Assembly (NCBI GenBank): GCA_949068525.1
Contig: CARTIQ010000003.1
Coordinates: 1 to 64,000, forward strand
DNA: 64,000 nucleotides
Source of the DNA: an uncultured Eubacteriales bacterium
GTDB taxonomy: Bacteria; Bacillota; Clostridia; Oscillospirales; Acutalibacteraceae
Reading direction: 5' to 3'
How positions within the stretch are numbered: the first letter of the stretch is position 1; each line of letters starts with the position of its first letter. A model generated the notes under the pieces. That model saw only the letters and a program-made list of their open reading frames with translations. It searched no databases and was not told the DNA's origin. The translations under genes and the position numbers were made by a program. Below are positions 7,706 through 16,342 of the stretch, piece by piece.

Positions 7706-8695
7706 ATGATAGATTTTTATCCAGAAGGATGGCTTATTGATACAATCGGGAATAAATTATCGATGCAAAATCCGGCAACGTTAGCCCAGGCAAGTTATGA
7801 TGAAAAAATTCTGGAGGCAAGAGCGTTAGTCTGCGATGGGAACCACAATCTAATAGTGGATTTGGGCTGCATGAAGGGGATAATAAGCAGAGAAGACGGT
7901 GCAATAGGAATAAAAGAAGGAGTAGTGCGTGACATAGCGGTAATCTCTCGTGTGAACAGACCGGTTTGCTTTGTTATAACGGGCTTTAAAAAAGATCAAC
8001 ATGGCCATACCTTTGCGACGTTGTCTAGAAAAAACGCGCAGATAAAATGTATGAATCAACATATAAGAAATTTAAAAGTCGGAGATGTAATAAATGCAAA
8101 AGTTACGCATCTAGAGCCTTTTGGAGCTTTTGTAGACATCGGCTGTGGAATAGTTTCGCTTTTGCCCATAGATACAATCTCAATCTCCAGAATAGAGCAT
8201 CCGCGGGAGAGGTTCTCTGTGGGCATGGACATAAAAGCAGTGGTGAAGTCGATTGAAAATGAAAGAATAAGCCTAACGCACAAAGAGCTCCTAGGTACGT
8301 GGGCAGAAAATATAGAGTATTTCTCGGTAGGCGAAACAGTAGCCGGAATAGTCCGATCCATAGAGGAATACGGTGCATTCATAGAATTAGCACCAAATCT
8401 AGCCGGCCTAGCAGAGCCTAAAGAAGAAATCAAACCCGGGCAGCAGGCCAGCGTCTATATAAAAAATATAATCCCAGCAAGAATGAAGATAAAGCTAATA
8501 ATAATAGACACCTTCGACTACGACTATAAACCAACACCACCGAACTATTTTTTTACCGGAGATCACATGGATAAATTCATATACTCGCCAAAAGATTCCG
8601 ACAGGGCAATAGAAACGATATTTAACAGCGATTCAGAGGCAAACAACAATAATGAAAAACTTAAAGAGCAAGATAAAGAGTTAAGCTATACATAA
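7706..8695 (+). CDS. S1 RNA-binding domain protein (short ribosomal-protein-S1-like)
   Basis: RNA-binding protein of 329 aa. The N-terminal part (about 1-110) looks like a degenerate S1 repeat. Two clear S1 OB-folds follow: about 122-190 (VGDVINAKVTHLEPFGAFVDIG) and about 205-265 (VGETVAGIVRSIEEYGAFIEL). The GAFV/GAFI strands are the RNA-contact signature. The C-terminal 60 residues are polar, with no recognisable fold. Short S1 proteins of this type are often annotated as 30S protein S1 in Clostridia. The window also has an IspH-fused S1 protein with four repeats, so this is more likely an accessory factor. SD AGGAGGAA precedes ATG 7706. It is A-rich at third positions, unlike the T-rich plus-strand genes further right. 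Confidence 0.82.
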   Translation: MIDFYPEGWLIDTIGNKLSMQNPATLAQASYDEKILEARALVCDGNHNLIVDLGCMKGIISREDGAIGIKEGVVRDIAVISRVNRPVCFVITGFKKDQHGHTFATLSRKNAQIKCMNQHIRNLKVGDVINAKVTHLEPFGAFVDIGCGIVSLLPIDTISISRIEHPRERFSVGMDIKAVVKSIENERISLTHKELLGTWAENIEYFSVGETVAGIVRSIEEYGAFIELAPNLAGLAEPKEEIKPGQQASVYIKNIIPARMKIKLIIIDTFDYDYKPTPPNYFFTGDHMDKFIYSPKDSDRAIETIFNSDSEANNNNEKLKEQDKELSYT

Positions 8696-8708
8696 AGTGC
8701 CAATAAAT

Positions 8709-8758
8709 AAAATAAAATCGCTCCAGTTAACGATAAAAAACTGTGAGCGATTTATTTT
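8709..8758. terminator. bidirectional terminator between the S1 gene and the convergent unknown gene
   Basis: AATAAAATCGCTC near 8712-8724 pairs with GAGCGATTTATTTT near 8745-8758, with A-rich and T-rich flanks on either side. It lies exactly between two convergent stops. Confidence 0.75.
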
Positions 8759-8775
8759 ACCAAACAAAATTAAAA

Positions 8776-9081
8776 TTAGTCTTCTCCCAAAGCTTTACAC
8801 AGCCATACGTAGGCAATATCCAAAGCTTCGTACAAACCTTCTTTTTCACACTTTTTAATGATCTTTTTTCTAGGGCTAAGATCCGGGTCAGTACTCAAAA
8901 GCTGTACAGCCACTCTACTAGCAGCGTCACCATCAAACAATATTTTACTATCTAAAATATCCAACTTAATGACATATTCATCAGAAATATTGCCGTAATA
9001 GAGAACATCGCCGCAACGGACCAAAGGTTTATTTTTATATACAGCGGTTTTATAATCCATCATAGTGCTTTTTTTAGGCAA
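8776..9081 (-). CDS. conserved hypothetical protein, partner of ireB
   Basis: Unrecognised soluble protein of 101 aa. It has no signal peptide or membrane segment. Residues 8-60 (YKTAVYKNKPLVRCGDVLYY and what follows) look beta-rich, and the C-terminal half (KKIIKKCEKEGLYEALDIAY) looks helical. I recall similar unknowns in other Oscillospiraceae, but cannot assign a function. The start is TTG 9081, 6 nt after GGAGGA; an ATG pair lies six codons on but has no SD. It follows ireB by 47 nt on the same strand and probably shares its transcript. Confidence 0.7.
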   Translation of the reverse strand: MPKKSTMMDYKTAVYKNKPLVRCGDVLYYGNISDEYVIKLDILDSKILFDGDAASRVAVQLLSTDPDLSPRKKIIKKCEKEGLYEALDIAYVWLCKALGED

Positions 9082-9128
9082 ATCAATTCCTCCAAATCAC
9101 AAATATTTTGCAACATAAGCTCCAAACT

Positions 9129-9377
9129 CTAATTGATGTTTAAATATGCCTTAACCAAGGCTTTCAAAAGGTCGTCTCGGTCTATTTTACAAATGAGGCT
9201 GCGTGCATTGTTATGCGTAGTTATATAGGTAGGATCCTGTGACAAAATATAGCCAACAATTTGGTTAACAGGGTTATATCCCTTTTGTTTTAACGCATCG
9301 TAAACGACATTCAGCGTGTGTTTAATGAATTCATCTTTACTTTCGTCAACAGAAAAGGTCATAGTCTTATCCAGCAT
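9129..9377 (-). CDS. ireB: IreB family regulatory phosphoprotein
   Basis: Homolog of Enterococcus IreB (formerly UPF0297/YrzL), a small protein phosphorylated by the PASTA kinase IreK and linked there to cephalosporin resistance. The 82-aa product keeps the core NQIVGYILSQDPTYITTHNN (residues 38-57). Threonines at 5 and 7 lie where IreB of Enterococcus is phosphorylated, so a similar modification is plausible. SD AGGAGGCG precedes ATG. In many Firmicutes ireB sits beside ruvX. Here ruvX is more than 40 kb away behind valS, and ireB is paired with a small unknown instead. Confidence 0.92.
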   Translation of the reverse strand: MLDKTMTFSVDESKDEFIKHTLNVVYDALKQKGYNPVNQIVGYILSQDPTYITTHNNARSLICKIDRDDLLKALVKAYLNIN

Positions 9378-9408
9378 AAAAGCGCCTCCTCACTTACATG
9401 ATACAATA

Positions 9409-9437
9409 ATTATACACCAAATTCTCAAAATTTTCAA
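9409..9437 (-). promoter_or_regulatory. sigma-A-type promoter for ireB
   Basis: Minus strand TTGAAA (9437-9432), 17-bp spacer, TATAAT (9414-9409), with TG one base upstream of the -10. This is one of the best matches in the window. It lies just past the pheT stop and 32 nt before ireB. Confidence 0.65.
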
Positions 9438-9455
9438 GCAGAATTTATAAATGAA

Positions 9456-11837
9456 TCAAGAACGCAGCGTGATGCTCTGGGCTTCAAGAGCCTTAATAAT
9501 TTTTTTAATTGCAGAATTTATCTGTTCTTCAGTCAATGTTGAGCTCTCAGACTGCAAAGAAATATTAACAGCAACGCTTTTTTTGCCTTTAGGAATCTGT
9601 TCGCCCTCATAAACATCAAAAATTGCGACATTTTCTAAAAGACTACCAGCTGATTTTTCTATAGTTTTTTTAAGCTCGCCAACAGGAGTACTTTTATCGC
9701 AAATTAAAGCTAAATCTCGGTTAACAGATGCAAATTTTGGAATAAGCTTATAAGTAATGTCAAAATTAGCAGAGGCAAACAACTTGTCAACATTCAGCTC
9801 AATTATATATGCTCTGGTACCTATACCATAATTTTCAAGCACGGCTGGATGCACTTCTGCAACATACCCCAGAATAGTATTATTACAGCAGACTTTTGCG
9901 CAGCGCCCAGGATGAAAATAGGTAACGTCGGAACAAGCAACAAAATCATAATCTCTTATAAATAAGTTATCAAGTAAGTTTTCGCAAATTCCTTTAACCT
10001 GCAAAAAATCGACATTCAAACCGTAAAATCCTGCGATAAGCTTGTGATTTTCCGCCGGTAAGTCAGAGTTTTCAATCGGAATATATTCTCTGGCAATTTC
10101 AAAAAGCTGAGCCGTTTCATTTTTATGACTATAATTAGAAGAAAGCACCCCCAACATAGAGACAACCGCTGTAGTTCGCATCAAGCTGGTATCCTCACCG
10201 AGCGGATTCGAGATTACAATTGACTTTCTAAGCAGATGATCATCCGGAAGCAAGATTTTATCGTATTCTCGAGGGCTAACAAAAGAATATGTTGTAATTT
10301 CACTAGCGCCGAGAGCCCCCATAGTAGCGTTAATTTTTTGATCAAATCTTTGTCTATCAGTATACTTGCCATAATGACTCCCGCGAAGTGGCGTAGAGGC
10401 AATGTTATTATAGCCGTAAAACCTTGCAATTTCCTCTGCAATGTCGTTCTTTATTTTTAAGTCTGGCCGAAAGCTTGGCACAATAACCTCATCGTTAACA
10501 ACCTTGCATTCAACCTTAGAAAGAATGCTGATCATCTCATCGCTAGACAAATTTATATTCAAAAAACGATTAATAAAATCAGGGTCAAATGGGATTTTTG
10601 TAACTTGACTGTCGGTGTTATCGACAACAAAAGTCTGTGAGCAAACTTCACCAGCGTCCAAAAGCTCAATCAGCTCGCAAGCCCGGTTTAACGCCGGAAT
10701 ACAATTATTTTTATCAAGACCTTTTTCAAACCGAAAACTAGAATCTGTGCGCAAATTCTGCTCCTTAGAGGCCTTACGTACAGCAATAGGATCAAATATA
10801 GCGGCCTCCAGCAGGATTTCGGTCGTGTCGCCAGAAACAGAGCTAAACTCGCCACCCATTACGCCGGCCAAAGCAATCGGCTTTTGGGTATCTGCAATAA
10901 CAAGATTATTTTCACTCAATTCCCGCTCAACCCCGTCAAGAGTAACAATCACTTCACCTTTGGTTGCTTTCCGGACAGTAATCTGACCGTCATCAATACG
11001 CCGTAAGTCAAAAGCGTGCATCGGCTGCCCATATTCAAGCATCACGTAGTTTGTAATGTCAACGATATTGTTAATGGAGCGCACTCCCACAGCGCGCAGG
11101 CGCTCGCGAATAAATCGTGGAGAAGGTGCAATCTTCACGTTGCGAACAACCCTGGCACTATAAAACGGGCAAAGACTTTTTTCGGCCACAGTCACAGATA
11201 AATCGGCGTTGTCACTATCATTATTGCAAATTTTTACTTCTGGCATGTGAAGTCTCAAGTTTTTATCGAAGGTAGCGGCAACTTCGCGTGCAAGACCTAT
11301 AACAGAGAGGCAGTCAGCGCGATTAGGAGTAATCTCAAACTCAACTGTGACATCGTCAATCCCAATAACTTCCCGGATATCCTGCCCCAAGCTATAATTT
11401 TGCTCATCCAAAACAAAAATACCGTCCTCAACCGCGTGCGGAAAGTCGTTAACACTAAGGCCAAGCTCGATTAAAGAGCACATCATTCCGCAACTCTCGA
11501 CACCACGCAACTTACTTTTTTTAATTTTAGTACCATCCGCTAATGTTGAGCCATCCAAAGCGACTGGTACAATGTCATTCACAGCCAAATTTTTAGCTCC
11601 AGTAACAATCTGCACAGGTTCTTCAGCACCGACGTCCACCTTGCAGACAACAAGCTTATCCGCATTGGGGTGCGGCTCAATTGTCAAAACTTTGCCAACA
11701 ACTATTCGGTTCAGACTTTCTCCTTCAACCGTATATTTCTCAACTTTAGAGCCGCTCATAGTCATCTTTTCGGCGAATTCCGTAGGCGAAACGTCGATAT
11801 CGACAAAATCTTTTAGCCACTTCATAGAAAGATTCAT
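9456..11837 (-). CDS. pheT: phenylalanine--tRNA ligase beta subunit
   Basis: Beta chain of the (alpha-beta)2 enzyme that charges tRNA-Phe. The product is 793 aa, normal for the bacterial family. Domain order is: N-terminal EMAP-like tRNA-binding domain (about 40-150); B3/4 editing domain (about 210-390, with EITPNRADCLSVIGLAREVA just before it); B5 domain (about 405-475); catalytic-like core; and C-terminal ferredoxin-like anticodon-binding domain (about 700-793, ending LTEEQINSAIKKI). ATG 11837 is chosen because AAGGTGG lies 5 nt upstream; GTG 11846 overlaps that SD. It follows pheS by 48 nt in the usual pheST pair. No T-box leader precedes the operon. Confidence 0.97.
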   Translation of the reverse strand: MNLSMKWLKDFVDIDVSPTEFAEKMTMSGSKVEKYTVEGESLNRIVVGKVLTIEPHPNADKLVVCKVDVGAEEPVQIVTGAKNLAVNDIVPVALDGSTLADGTKIKKSKLRGVESCGMMCSLIELGLSVNDFPHAVEDGIFVLDEQNYSLGQDIREVIGIDDVTVEFEITPNRADCLSVIGLAREVAATFDKNLRLHMPEVKICNNDSDNADLSVTVAEKSLCPFYSARVVRNVKIAPSPRFIRERLRAVGVRSINNIVDITNYVMLEYGQPMHAFDLRRIDDGQITVRKATKGEVIVTLDGVERELSENNLVIADTQKPIALAGVMGGEFSSVSGDTTEILLEAAIFDPIAVRKASKEQNLRTDSSFRFEKGLDKNNCIPALNRACELIELLDAGEVCSQTFVVDNTDSQVTKIPFDPDFINRFLNINLSSDEMISILSKVECKVVNDEVIVPSFRPDLKIKNDIAEEIARFYGYNNIASTPLRGSHYGKYTDRQRFDQKINATMGALGASEITTYSFVSPREYDKILLPDDHLLRKSIVISNPLGEDTSLMRTTAVVSMLGVLSSNYSHKNETAQLFEIAREYIPIENSDLPAENHKLIAGFYGLNVDFLQVKGICENLLDNLFIRDYDFVACSDVTYFHPGRCAKVCCNNTILGYVAEVHPAVLENYGIGTRAYIIELNVDKLFASANFDITYKLIPKFASVNRDLALICDKSTPVGELKKTIEKSAGSLLENVAIFDVYEGEQIPKGKKSVAVNISLQSESSTLTEEQINSAIKKIIKALEAQSITLRS

Positions 11838-11885
11838 AAAAACCACCTTAAAATTAAAGTTAAAATCATCCAGAATTACAAAAAA

Positions 11886-12905
11886 TCAAAATTGATTCAA
11901 AAAGCGCACATCGTTCTCATAAAACAAGCGCATATCGTTGATGTTATAGCGGCGCATCGCGATTCTTTCGAGACCGACACCGAAAGCAAACCCGCTGTAA
12001 ATTTTAGGATCAATGCCGCAATTTTTAAGCACCACAGGGTGTACCATGCCACATCCCAAAATTTCGATCCAGCCTTCGTTTTTGCACAAGCGACATCCGT
12101 GCCCACCGCAGCTAAAACATTGCACGTCCACTTCGGCAGAAGGCTCGGTGTAGGGAAAATGATGTGGCCGAAGGCGAATAACACAGCCTTGGCCATAAAG
12201 TGCCTGAAAAAAAGTCTCGAGTGTGCCCTTTAAATCGGAAAAGGTAATGCCACGGTCAACAACCAAGCCTTCAACTTGATGAAAAACTGGAGAATGGGTC
12301 GCATCAACGGCGTCCGAACGGTAAACACGGCCAGGAGAAATCATCCGAATAGGCGGTTCCGAGCTTTCCATAGTGCGAATCTGCACGCAAGAAGTCTGAG
12401 TGCGCAACAGCGTATTCTCATCAATATAAAAAGTGTCCTGTGTGTCGCGCGCCGGGTGATGCTTTAGCATATTGAGAGCCTCAAAATTATAATAGTCCGT
12501 TTCAATCTCTGGTCCGTCAACAATGTCAAAACCCATTCCCACAAAGATTTCTTTAACCTCGTCCAAAACAATGTTCAAAGGGTGCTTGTGGCCTAAAGGT
12601 TTGCACACGCCGGGCAAGGTAACGTCAATTTTTTCTGAGGACAGTTGCTCATCAAGTTTGGCTTTTTTAATCTTTTTCATGCCAGCGTCGATTTTCCCGC
12701 TAATATAATCACGAATTTCATTGGCCATCTGACCAATAATAGGCCGATCATCATTAGAAAGGCTACCCATCTGCTTTAAGATGGCTGTGAGCGCGCCTTT
12801 TTTTCCTAAATATTTTACTCGGATGTCCTCGATATCCTTTGGCGTTTTGGCTAATTCTATCTCTTTTTCGGCCTCGACCTTAATATTTTTAAGTTGCGTT
12901 TGCAA
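11886..12905 (-). CDS. pheS: phenylalanine--tRNA ligase alpha subunit
   Basis: Catalytic chain of phenylalanyl-tRNA synthetase, class II. The 339-aa protein has an N-terminal coiled-coil that contacts tRNA (about 1-90). The catalytic domain follows, with motif 2 around DATHSPVFHQVEGLVV and motif 3 at GFAFGVGLERIAM near the C-terminus. The cysteine-rich insert CFSCGGHGCRLC is seen in many Firmicutes PheS and may bind zinc. It starts with TTG 12905 behind GAGGTGA. It is the first gene of pheST, with a promoter at 13022-13050 and a leader of about 110 nt. Confidence 0.97.
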   Translation of the reverse strand: MQTQLKNIKVEAEKEIELAKTPKDIEDIRVKYLGKKGALTAILKQMGSLSNDDRPIIGQMANEIRDYISGKIDAGMKKIKKAKLDEQLSSEKIDVTLPGVCKPLGHKHPLNIVLDEVKEIFVGMGFDIVDGPEIETDYYNFEALNMLKHHPARDTQDTFYIDENTLLRTQTSCVQIRTMESSEPPIRMISPGRVYRSDAVDATHSPVFHQVEGLVVDRGITFSDLKGTLETFFQALYGQGCVIRLRPHHFPYTEPSAEVDVQCFSCGGHGCRLCKNEGWIEILGCGMVHPVVLKNCGIDPKIYSGFAFGVGLERIAMRRYNINDMRLFYENDVRFLNQF

Positions 12906-13229
12906 AAAATCACCTCATAAAATAAAATTCCAAATCACAGAAAAACCACATGAACTCAAGCTTTGGTAAGAAAATTTTAACCTTAAATTTGATAAAACTA
13001 CACGTACACTCGTTAACATCAAATATAACACATTTATTAAGCTTTTTCAAGCGCAGGCAGTCTAGGTTCTGGTTTTGATAAACTACGCTAAATGTACTAT
13101 AATAAATCGGCAAGAAAGAAAAAAAGAACCCCCATCTAAACTGCAGCTTAGAAAGAGGACTTACTTTAAAACTAGTTGATTTATTATTTTATTGGTATTT
13201 TATGATTATGTATAATATTTAAAGAAAAA
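12906..13229. other. gene-free stretch between pheS and the HPr-like gene
   Basis: This 324-base interval holds the pheST promoter (13022-13050) and its AT-rich leader. I searched both strands for a T-box core (AGGGTGGNACCGCG) and found none. A near-palindrome, CTAAACTGCAGCTTAG (13136-13151), and a TATAAT at 13211-13216 without a good -35 are the only other signals. I see no small gene with an SD. Confidence 0.6.
13022..13050 (-). promoter_or_regulatory. sigma-A-type promoter for pheST
   Basis: Minus strand TTGAAA (13050-13045), 17-bp spacer, TATATT (13027-13022). The predicted start gives a leader of about 110 nt with no convincing terminator or T-box. Confidence 0.55.
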
Positions 13230-13472
13230 CTACACAGCTTCAGCGGCTATAGAAAATTCTTTTAACCTTTCTTTAAACTCTGTTGGACAATTATCTTCCA
13301 CTTCAATTTGCAAAGGGCGCGACAAATCTAGCCCAAAAATCCCCATAATAGATTTTCCATTTATTATGTATTTGTCAGACAGCAGTGTAACTGGGAACTC
13401 ATACTGATTTGCCAAAGAAACGAACTTTTTAACAGCCTCAATGTCAGATAATAAAATATCCTTTTTATACAT
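13230..13472 (-). CDS. HPr-like domain protein without phosphorylatable histidine
   Basis: Protein of 80 aa with an HPr (PtsH) fold. The segment INGKSIMGIFGLDLSRPLQI matches HPr around its regulatory serine (Ser46 region, VNxKSIMGVMSL). The region that should read GIHARP instead reads LSDIEAVKKF, and the whole protein contains no histidine. It therefore cannot carry phosphate on His15 like HPr. It resembles Crh, the Bacillus paralog that lacks His15 but keeps the serine phosphorylated by HPr kinase. ATG 13472 has the SD GGGGGGAT 4 nt upstream. It is divergent from mtaB. Confidence 0.82.
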   Translation of the reverse strand: MYKKDILLSDIEAVKKFVSLANQYEFPVTLLSDKYIINGKSIMGIFGLDLSRPLQIEVEDNCPTEFKERLKEFSIAAEAV

Positions 13473-13514
13473 CTTATCCCCCCAAAAAATTGAACAACGA
13501 ATTGCTACAGTCAT

Positions 13515-13543
13515 ATGGTAGCAGCATAAGCAAAATAGGTCAA
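13515..13543 (-). promoter_or_regulatory. sigma-A-type promoter for the HPr-like gene
   Basis: Minus strand TTGACC (13543-13538), 17-bp spacer, TACCAT (13520-13515), about 43 nt before the ATG. Confidence 0.5.
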
Positions 13544-13598
13544 GGGAAATAATAAAAAAAATCAAATTTCTTAAAAAGTAATAAAAAAGGAGAAAATA

Positions 13599-14921
13599 AT
13601 GAAGATTTTTATAGTAACTTTTGGATGCAAGGTTAATCAATATGAATCCCAGGCAATTTGGGAAAAGTTTGCACAAATAGGGTTGACAAAGGCCGCGTCA
13701 ACAACAGACTCCGACGTTGTTGTAGTGAACTCTTGCACGGTTACAGAAGAGAGCGACAAAAAGGTGAAAAAAGCATTGCATAAAATAAGAAAAGAAAACG
13801 CGAACGTAATAATAGTCCTCATAGGGTGCTTACCGCAAGCATTTGCAGCAAATCCAGATTTTATCGAGAACGTTAAAGATGCAGACATAGTCTTGGGCAA
13901 TGAGTGCAAGTATGAAATTTTGGCGCATGTGTTAGATTTTCTAAAAACGAAAAATAAAATATTTAAAGTAAAGGCTTTTGATGCAAGAAATCCTAAATTT
14001 GAAAGTGCTATAATAACCGACTTTAGCGAGAGGACAAGAGCCTTTTTAAAAATAGAGGACGGATGTGATAATTTTTGCTCATACTGTATAATTCCTTATG
14101 CCAGGGGGAGAGTTAGGTCTAAGCCAATAGATGAAATTCTTGCCGAGGTGCAAAACCTTGCTCAAAATGGTTATAAGGAGGTTGTGCTGGTGGGGATAAA
14201 TCTCTCTTCATATGGAAAGGATATTGGACTAACACTGTGTGATGCGGTTGAAACAGTTTGCTGTGTTGGCAGGATAGAAAGAGTACGTCTAGGGTCGCTG
14301 GAGCCAGAACAAATGGACGAAGATGTAATTTTAAGATTATCTGCGCAAAAAAAATTGTGTCCGCAGTTTCATTTGTCGCTCCAAAGCGGGTGCAATGAAA
14401 CCTTAAAGAGGATGAACCGAACTTACAGCCCAGAAGATTACTATTCATCGGTAAAAAGGTTGAGAGAAAACTTTGAAAATGCAGCAATAACTACAGATGT
14501 AATGGTCGGGTTTGCGGGCGAAACCGATGAGGAGTTTGAAAAGTCTATAAGCTTTGTGAAGAAGGTCGGATTCGCAAAAGTCCATGTTTTTACATATTCA
14601 AAAAGGGCGGGAACCAGAGCAGCTGAGTTTGAAAATCAAGTTGACCCACTCGTTAAGAAAAATAGAAGCAAATCCATGATAAAAGTAACGGACAGCGCGC
14701 GCCGAGAATTTTTAGATTCTCAAATAGAAAAGATAGAGCCCGTGCTATACGAAATGCGTGATAGCAAGGGCTTTTGGCATGGGTACACAAGAAATTACAC
14801 ACCAGTGGTAATTGAGGCAAACAGAGCGGTGCCAGATTTGGATTTACACTCAAAAATAGTTTTGACAAAGCTAATAAAAGCTGAGGATGATTATTGTGTT
14901 GGCTCACTTGTTGAGGATTAG
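13599..14921 (+). CDS. mtaB: tRNA t6A37 methylthiotransferase MtaB
   Basis: Radical-SAM enzyme that adds a methylthio group to N6-threonylcarbamoyl-adenosine at position 37 of ANN-decoding tRNAs. The 440-aa protein opens with KIFIVTFGCKVNQYES, which is typical of MtaB. UPF0004 cluster cysteines are Cys10, Cys46 and Cys77. The SAM cluster motif CDNFCSYC gives Cys156, Cys160 and Cys163. A TRAM-like C-terminal region follows. SD AAAAGGAG lies 7 nt before the ATG. It is monocistronic, and its stop overlaps by 4 bases the stop of the convergent glycosidase-like gene. The related miaB lies 3 kb downstream. Confidence 0.95.
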   Translation: MKIFIVTFGCKVNQYESQAIWEKFAQIGLTKAASTTDSDVVVVNSCTVTEESDKKVKKALHKIRKENANVIIVLIGCLPQAFAANPDFIENVKDADIVLGNECKYEILAHVLDFLKTKNKIFKVKAFDARNPKFESAIITDFSERTRAFLKIEDGCDNFCSYCIIPYARGRVRSKPIDEILAEVQNLAQNGYKEVVLVGINLSSYGKDIGLTLCDAVETVCCVGRIERVRLGSLEPEQMDEDVILRLSAQKKLCPQFHLSLQSGCNETLKRMNRTYSPEDYYSSVKRLRENFENAAITTDVMVGFAGETDEEFEKSISFVKKVGFAKVHVFTYSKRAGTRAAEFENQVDPLVKKNRSKSMIKVTDSARREFLDSQIEKIEPVLYEMRDSKGFWHGYTRNYTPVVIEANRAVPDLDLHSKIVLTKLIKAEDDYCVGSLVED

Positions 14922-16186
14922 CCTAGCCTTTTAAAGCAGGTAGTTAGGTTGGCTATCTCTCTAGCAGTGATTTTGTCCTTGAAAGATTCAACAGAATATA
15001 GCATAACGCCGTCGCAACCTAAACTTTTGCAATGGTTATATTCTCGCTGCAAAATGTCATCGTGATTTTGCCAGGTACCTGAGTCTGCAGTTTCGCTACC
15101 AGCTTTATATAAGGCTAAACCAAAATAAAGCTTCAATTTATCGTGCTTTGGCAGGTCCTTAAAATGCTTTATGGCCGTTTCAAACGGAAGTGTAGGATGA
15201 TCGAGGCTAAAATATATTTGCGGACATATGTAGTCAATGTAACCGGGAGTTTTGCACCAACTGGTGATATCCGCGCCGATTTTTGTGTTATACTCTAAGT
15301 TGCCAGCAGGCGAGATCCCGAATACCACGGCTGGATTGATGTTTTTAATTGCACTATGTACGCCGGCAACAAGTGAATTAATGTTTGCAAAGCGCCATTC
15401 TTGATGAGAAAGCGGCTGAGCATTGCCCGGAATGGCGCAGTAATTTTGATAACAAAACTTGTCGCATTCAAAGTCGTTTTCGGGGTAGAAATAATCGTCA
15501 AATTGGACACCATCGACCTCGGGATAACTTGTTAAAATCTCTATTATGCCATCTATAATGAACTTGCGGACCTTTTCGTAACCAGGATTTAGATATTTAT
15601 CGTTTCCGCTCTCCATAACTATATCTGGAGGATTGCTTTCATCGTTTTTTAAGGTGTAATAAGAGTTTGAGGCGCACAACGAAGGCGGGTTGCTGTTAAC
15701 TTGGATCCTAAACGGGTTTATCCAGGCGTGAAACTGCATTCCAGCTTGGTGGGTAGCTTCTATCATATACTTAAGTGCGTCAAAGCCTGGGTTTTTACCT
15801 TGTTCTTCAGTTAGCAAGTGAGAATGCGGATAAATTTTTGAAGGATAAAGTGCATCGGCAAAAGGACGTACATGGACAATTAACGCATTTATTCTGTGGT
15901 TTAAAGCTGTTTTAATTATTTCGTCGAATTTAGACTTAAATGCGGCTTCGCTACAATCCGTTTCTTTCATATTCAGCGACATAAACGGCACCCAAACAGC
16001 GATCATCTCTGCATTACTGTTGTTGTGATTAAAGCGATTAGAGACAGTTTGCGCAGGATTCTCTGTGTTAATTGTGGCATCTGCATTGTGATCGCTGGCC
16101 TTTGATTTTACGTATGTAGACAAAATCAAAGCAGTAACTAAAAAGATAATCGAAATAAGCATTGGTTTGTTCTTTATTTTTGCCAT
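14918..16186 (-). CDS. membrane-anchored glycosyl hydrolase-like protein, GHL10 family
   Basis: Cell-surface TIM-barrel protein of the GHL10 (DUF187, YngK-like) family, thought to act on polysaccharides but without a defined substrate. The 422-aa product has one N-terminal membrane helix (about 7-27), then a Ser/Asn-rich linker. The barrel starts at about residue 62 (EMIAVWVPFMSL). It contains VHVRPFADALYPS, FHAWINPFRI, DGVQFDDYFYP and GISPAGN, all family hallmarks. ATG 16186 is preferred since AAGGATGG lies 8 nt upstream; the ATG four codons earlier has no SD. It is next to a divergent polysaccharide-type ABC exporter, so a cell-wall glycan link is possible. Confidence 0.85.
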   Translation of the reverse strand: MAKIKNKPMLISIIFLVTALILSTYVKSKASDHNADATINTENPAQTVSNRFNHNNSNAEMIAVWVPFMSLNMKETDCSEAAFKSKFDEIIKTALNHRINALIVHVRPFADALYPSKIYPHSHLLTEEQGKNPGFDALKYMIEATHQAGMQFHAWINPFRIQVNSNPPSLCASNSYYTLKNDESNPPDIVMESGNDKYLNPGYEKVRKFIIDGIIEILTSYPEVDGVQFDDYFYPENDFECDKFCYQNYCAIPGNAQPLSHQEWRFANINSLVAGVHSAIKNINPAVVFGISPAGNLEYNTKIGADITSWCKTPGYIDYICPQIYFSLDHPTLPFETAIKHFKDLPKHDKLKLYFGLALYKAGSETADSGTWQNHDDILQREYNHCKSLGCDGVMLYSVESFKDKITAREIANLTTCFKRLG

Positions 16187-16274
16187 TATTTTTACCATCC
16201 TTAAAAGTTTATTGTGATTTATGTTATAACTGTTCTTAAAAAATGTAAAGACTTTTATTGCTTAATTTTTGGTC

Positions 16275-16303
16275 TTTTAAGTTTATGAAAATTGTGATAT
16301 AAT
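16275..16303 (+). promoter_or_regulatory. extended -10 promoter for the ABC exporter
   Basis: TGA followed by TATAAT (TATAAT at 16298-16303), with a weak TTTTAA at -35. The sequence TTGTGATATAAT recurs at 25129-25140. Confidence 0.5.
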
Positions 16304-16342
16304 TATTACAAAATCTAGAATTAGTGGTGAGGAGAGGCTCTT

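Noticed and set aside
8776..9377. A defence or toxin-antitoxin pair formed by the two small genes
   Set aside because: The 82-aa gene is clearly IreB, a housekeeping signalling protein, so a toxin-antitoxin reading is not supported.
13136..13151. CTAAACTGCAGCTTAG near-palindrome as an operator or terminator
   Set aside because: Has no T-tract on either side and no promoter that it would overlap. A chance PstI-like palindrome is as likely.
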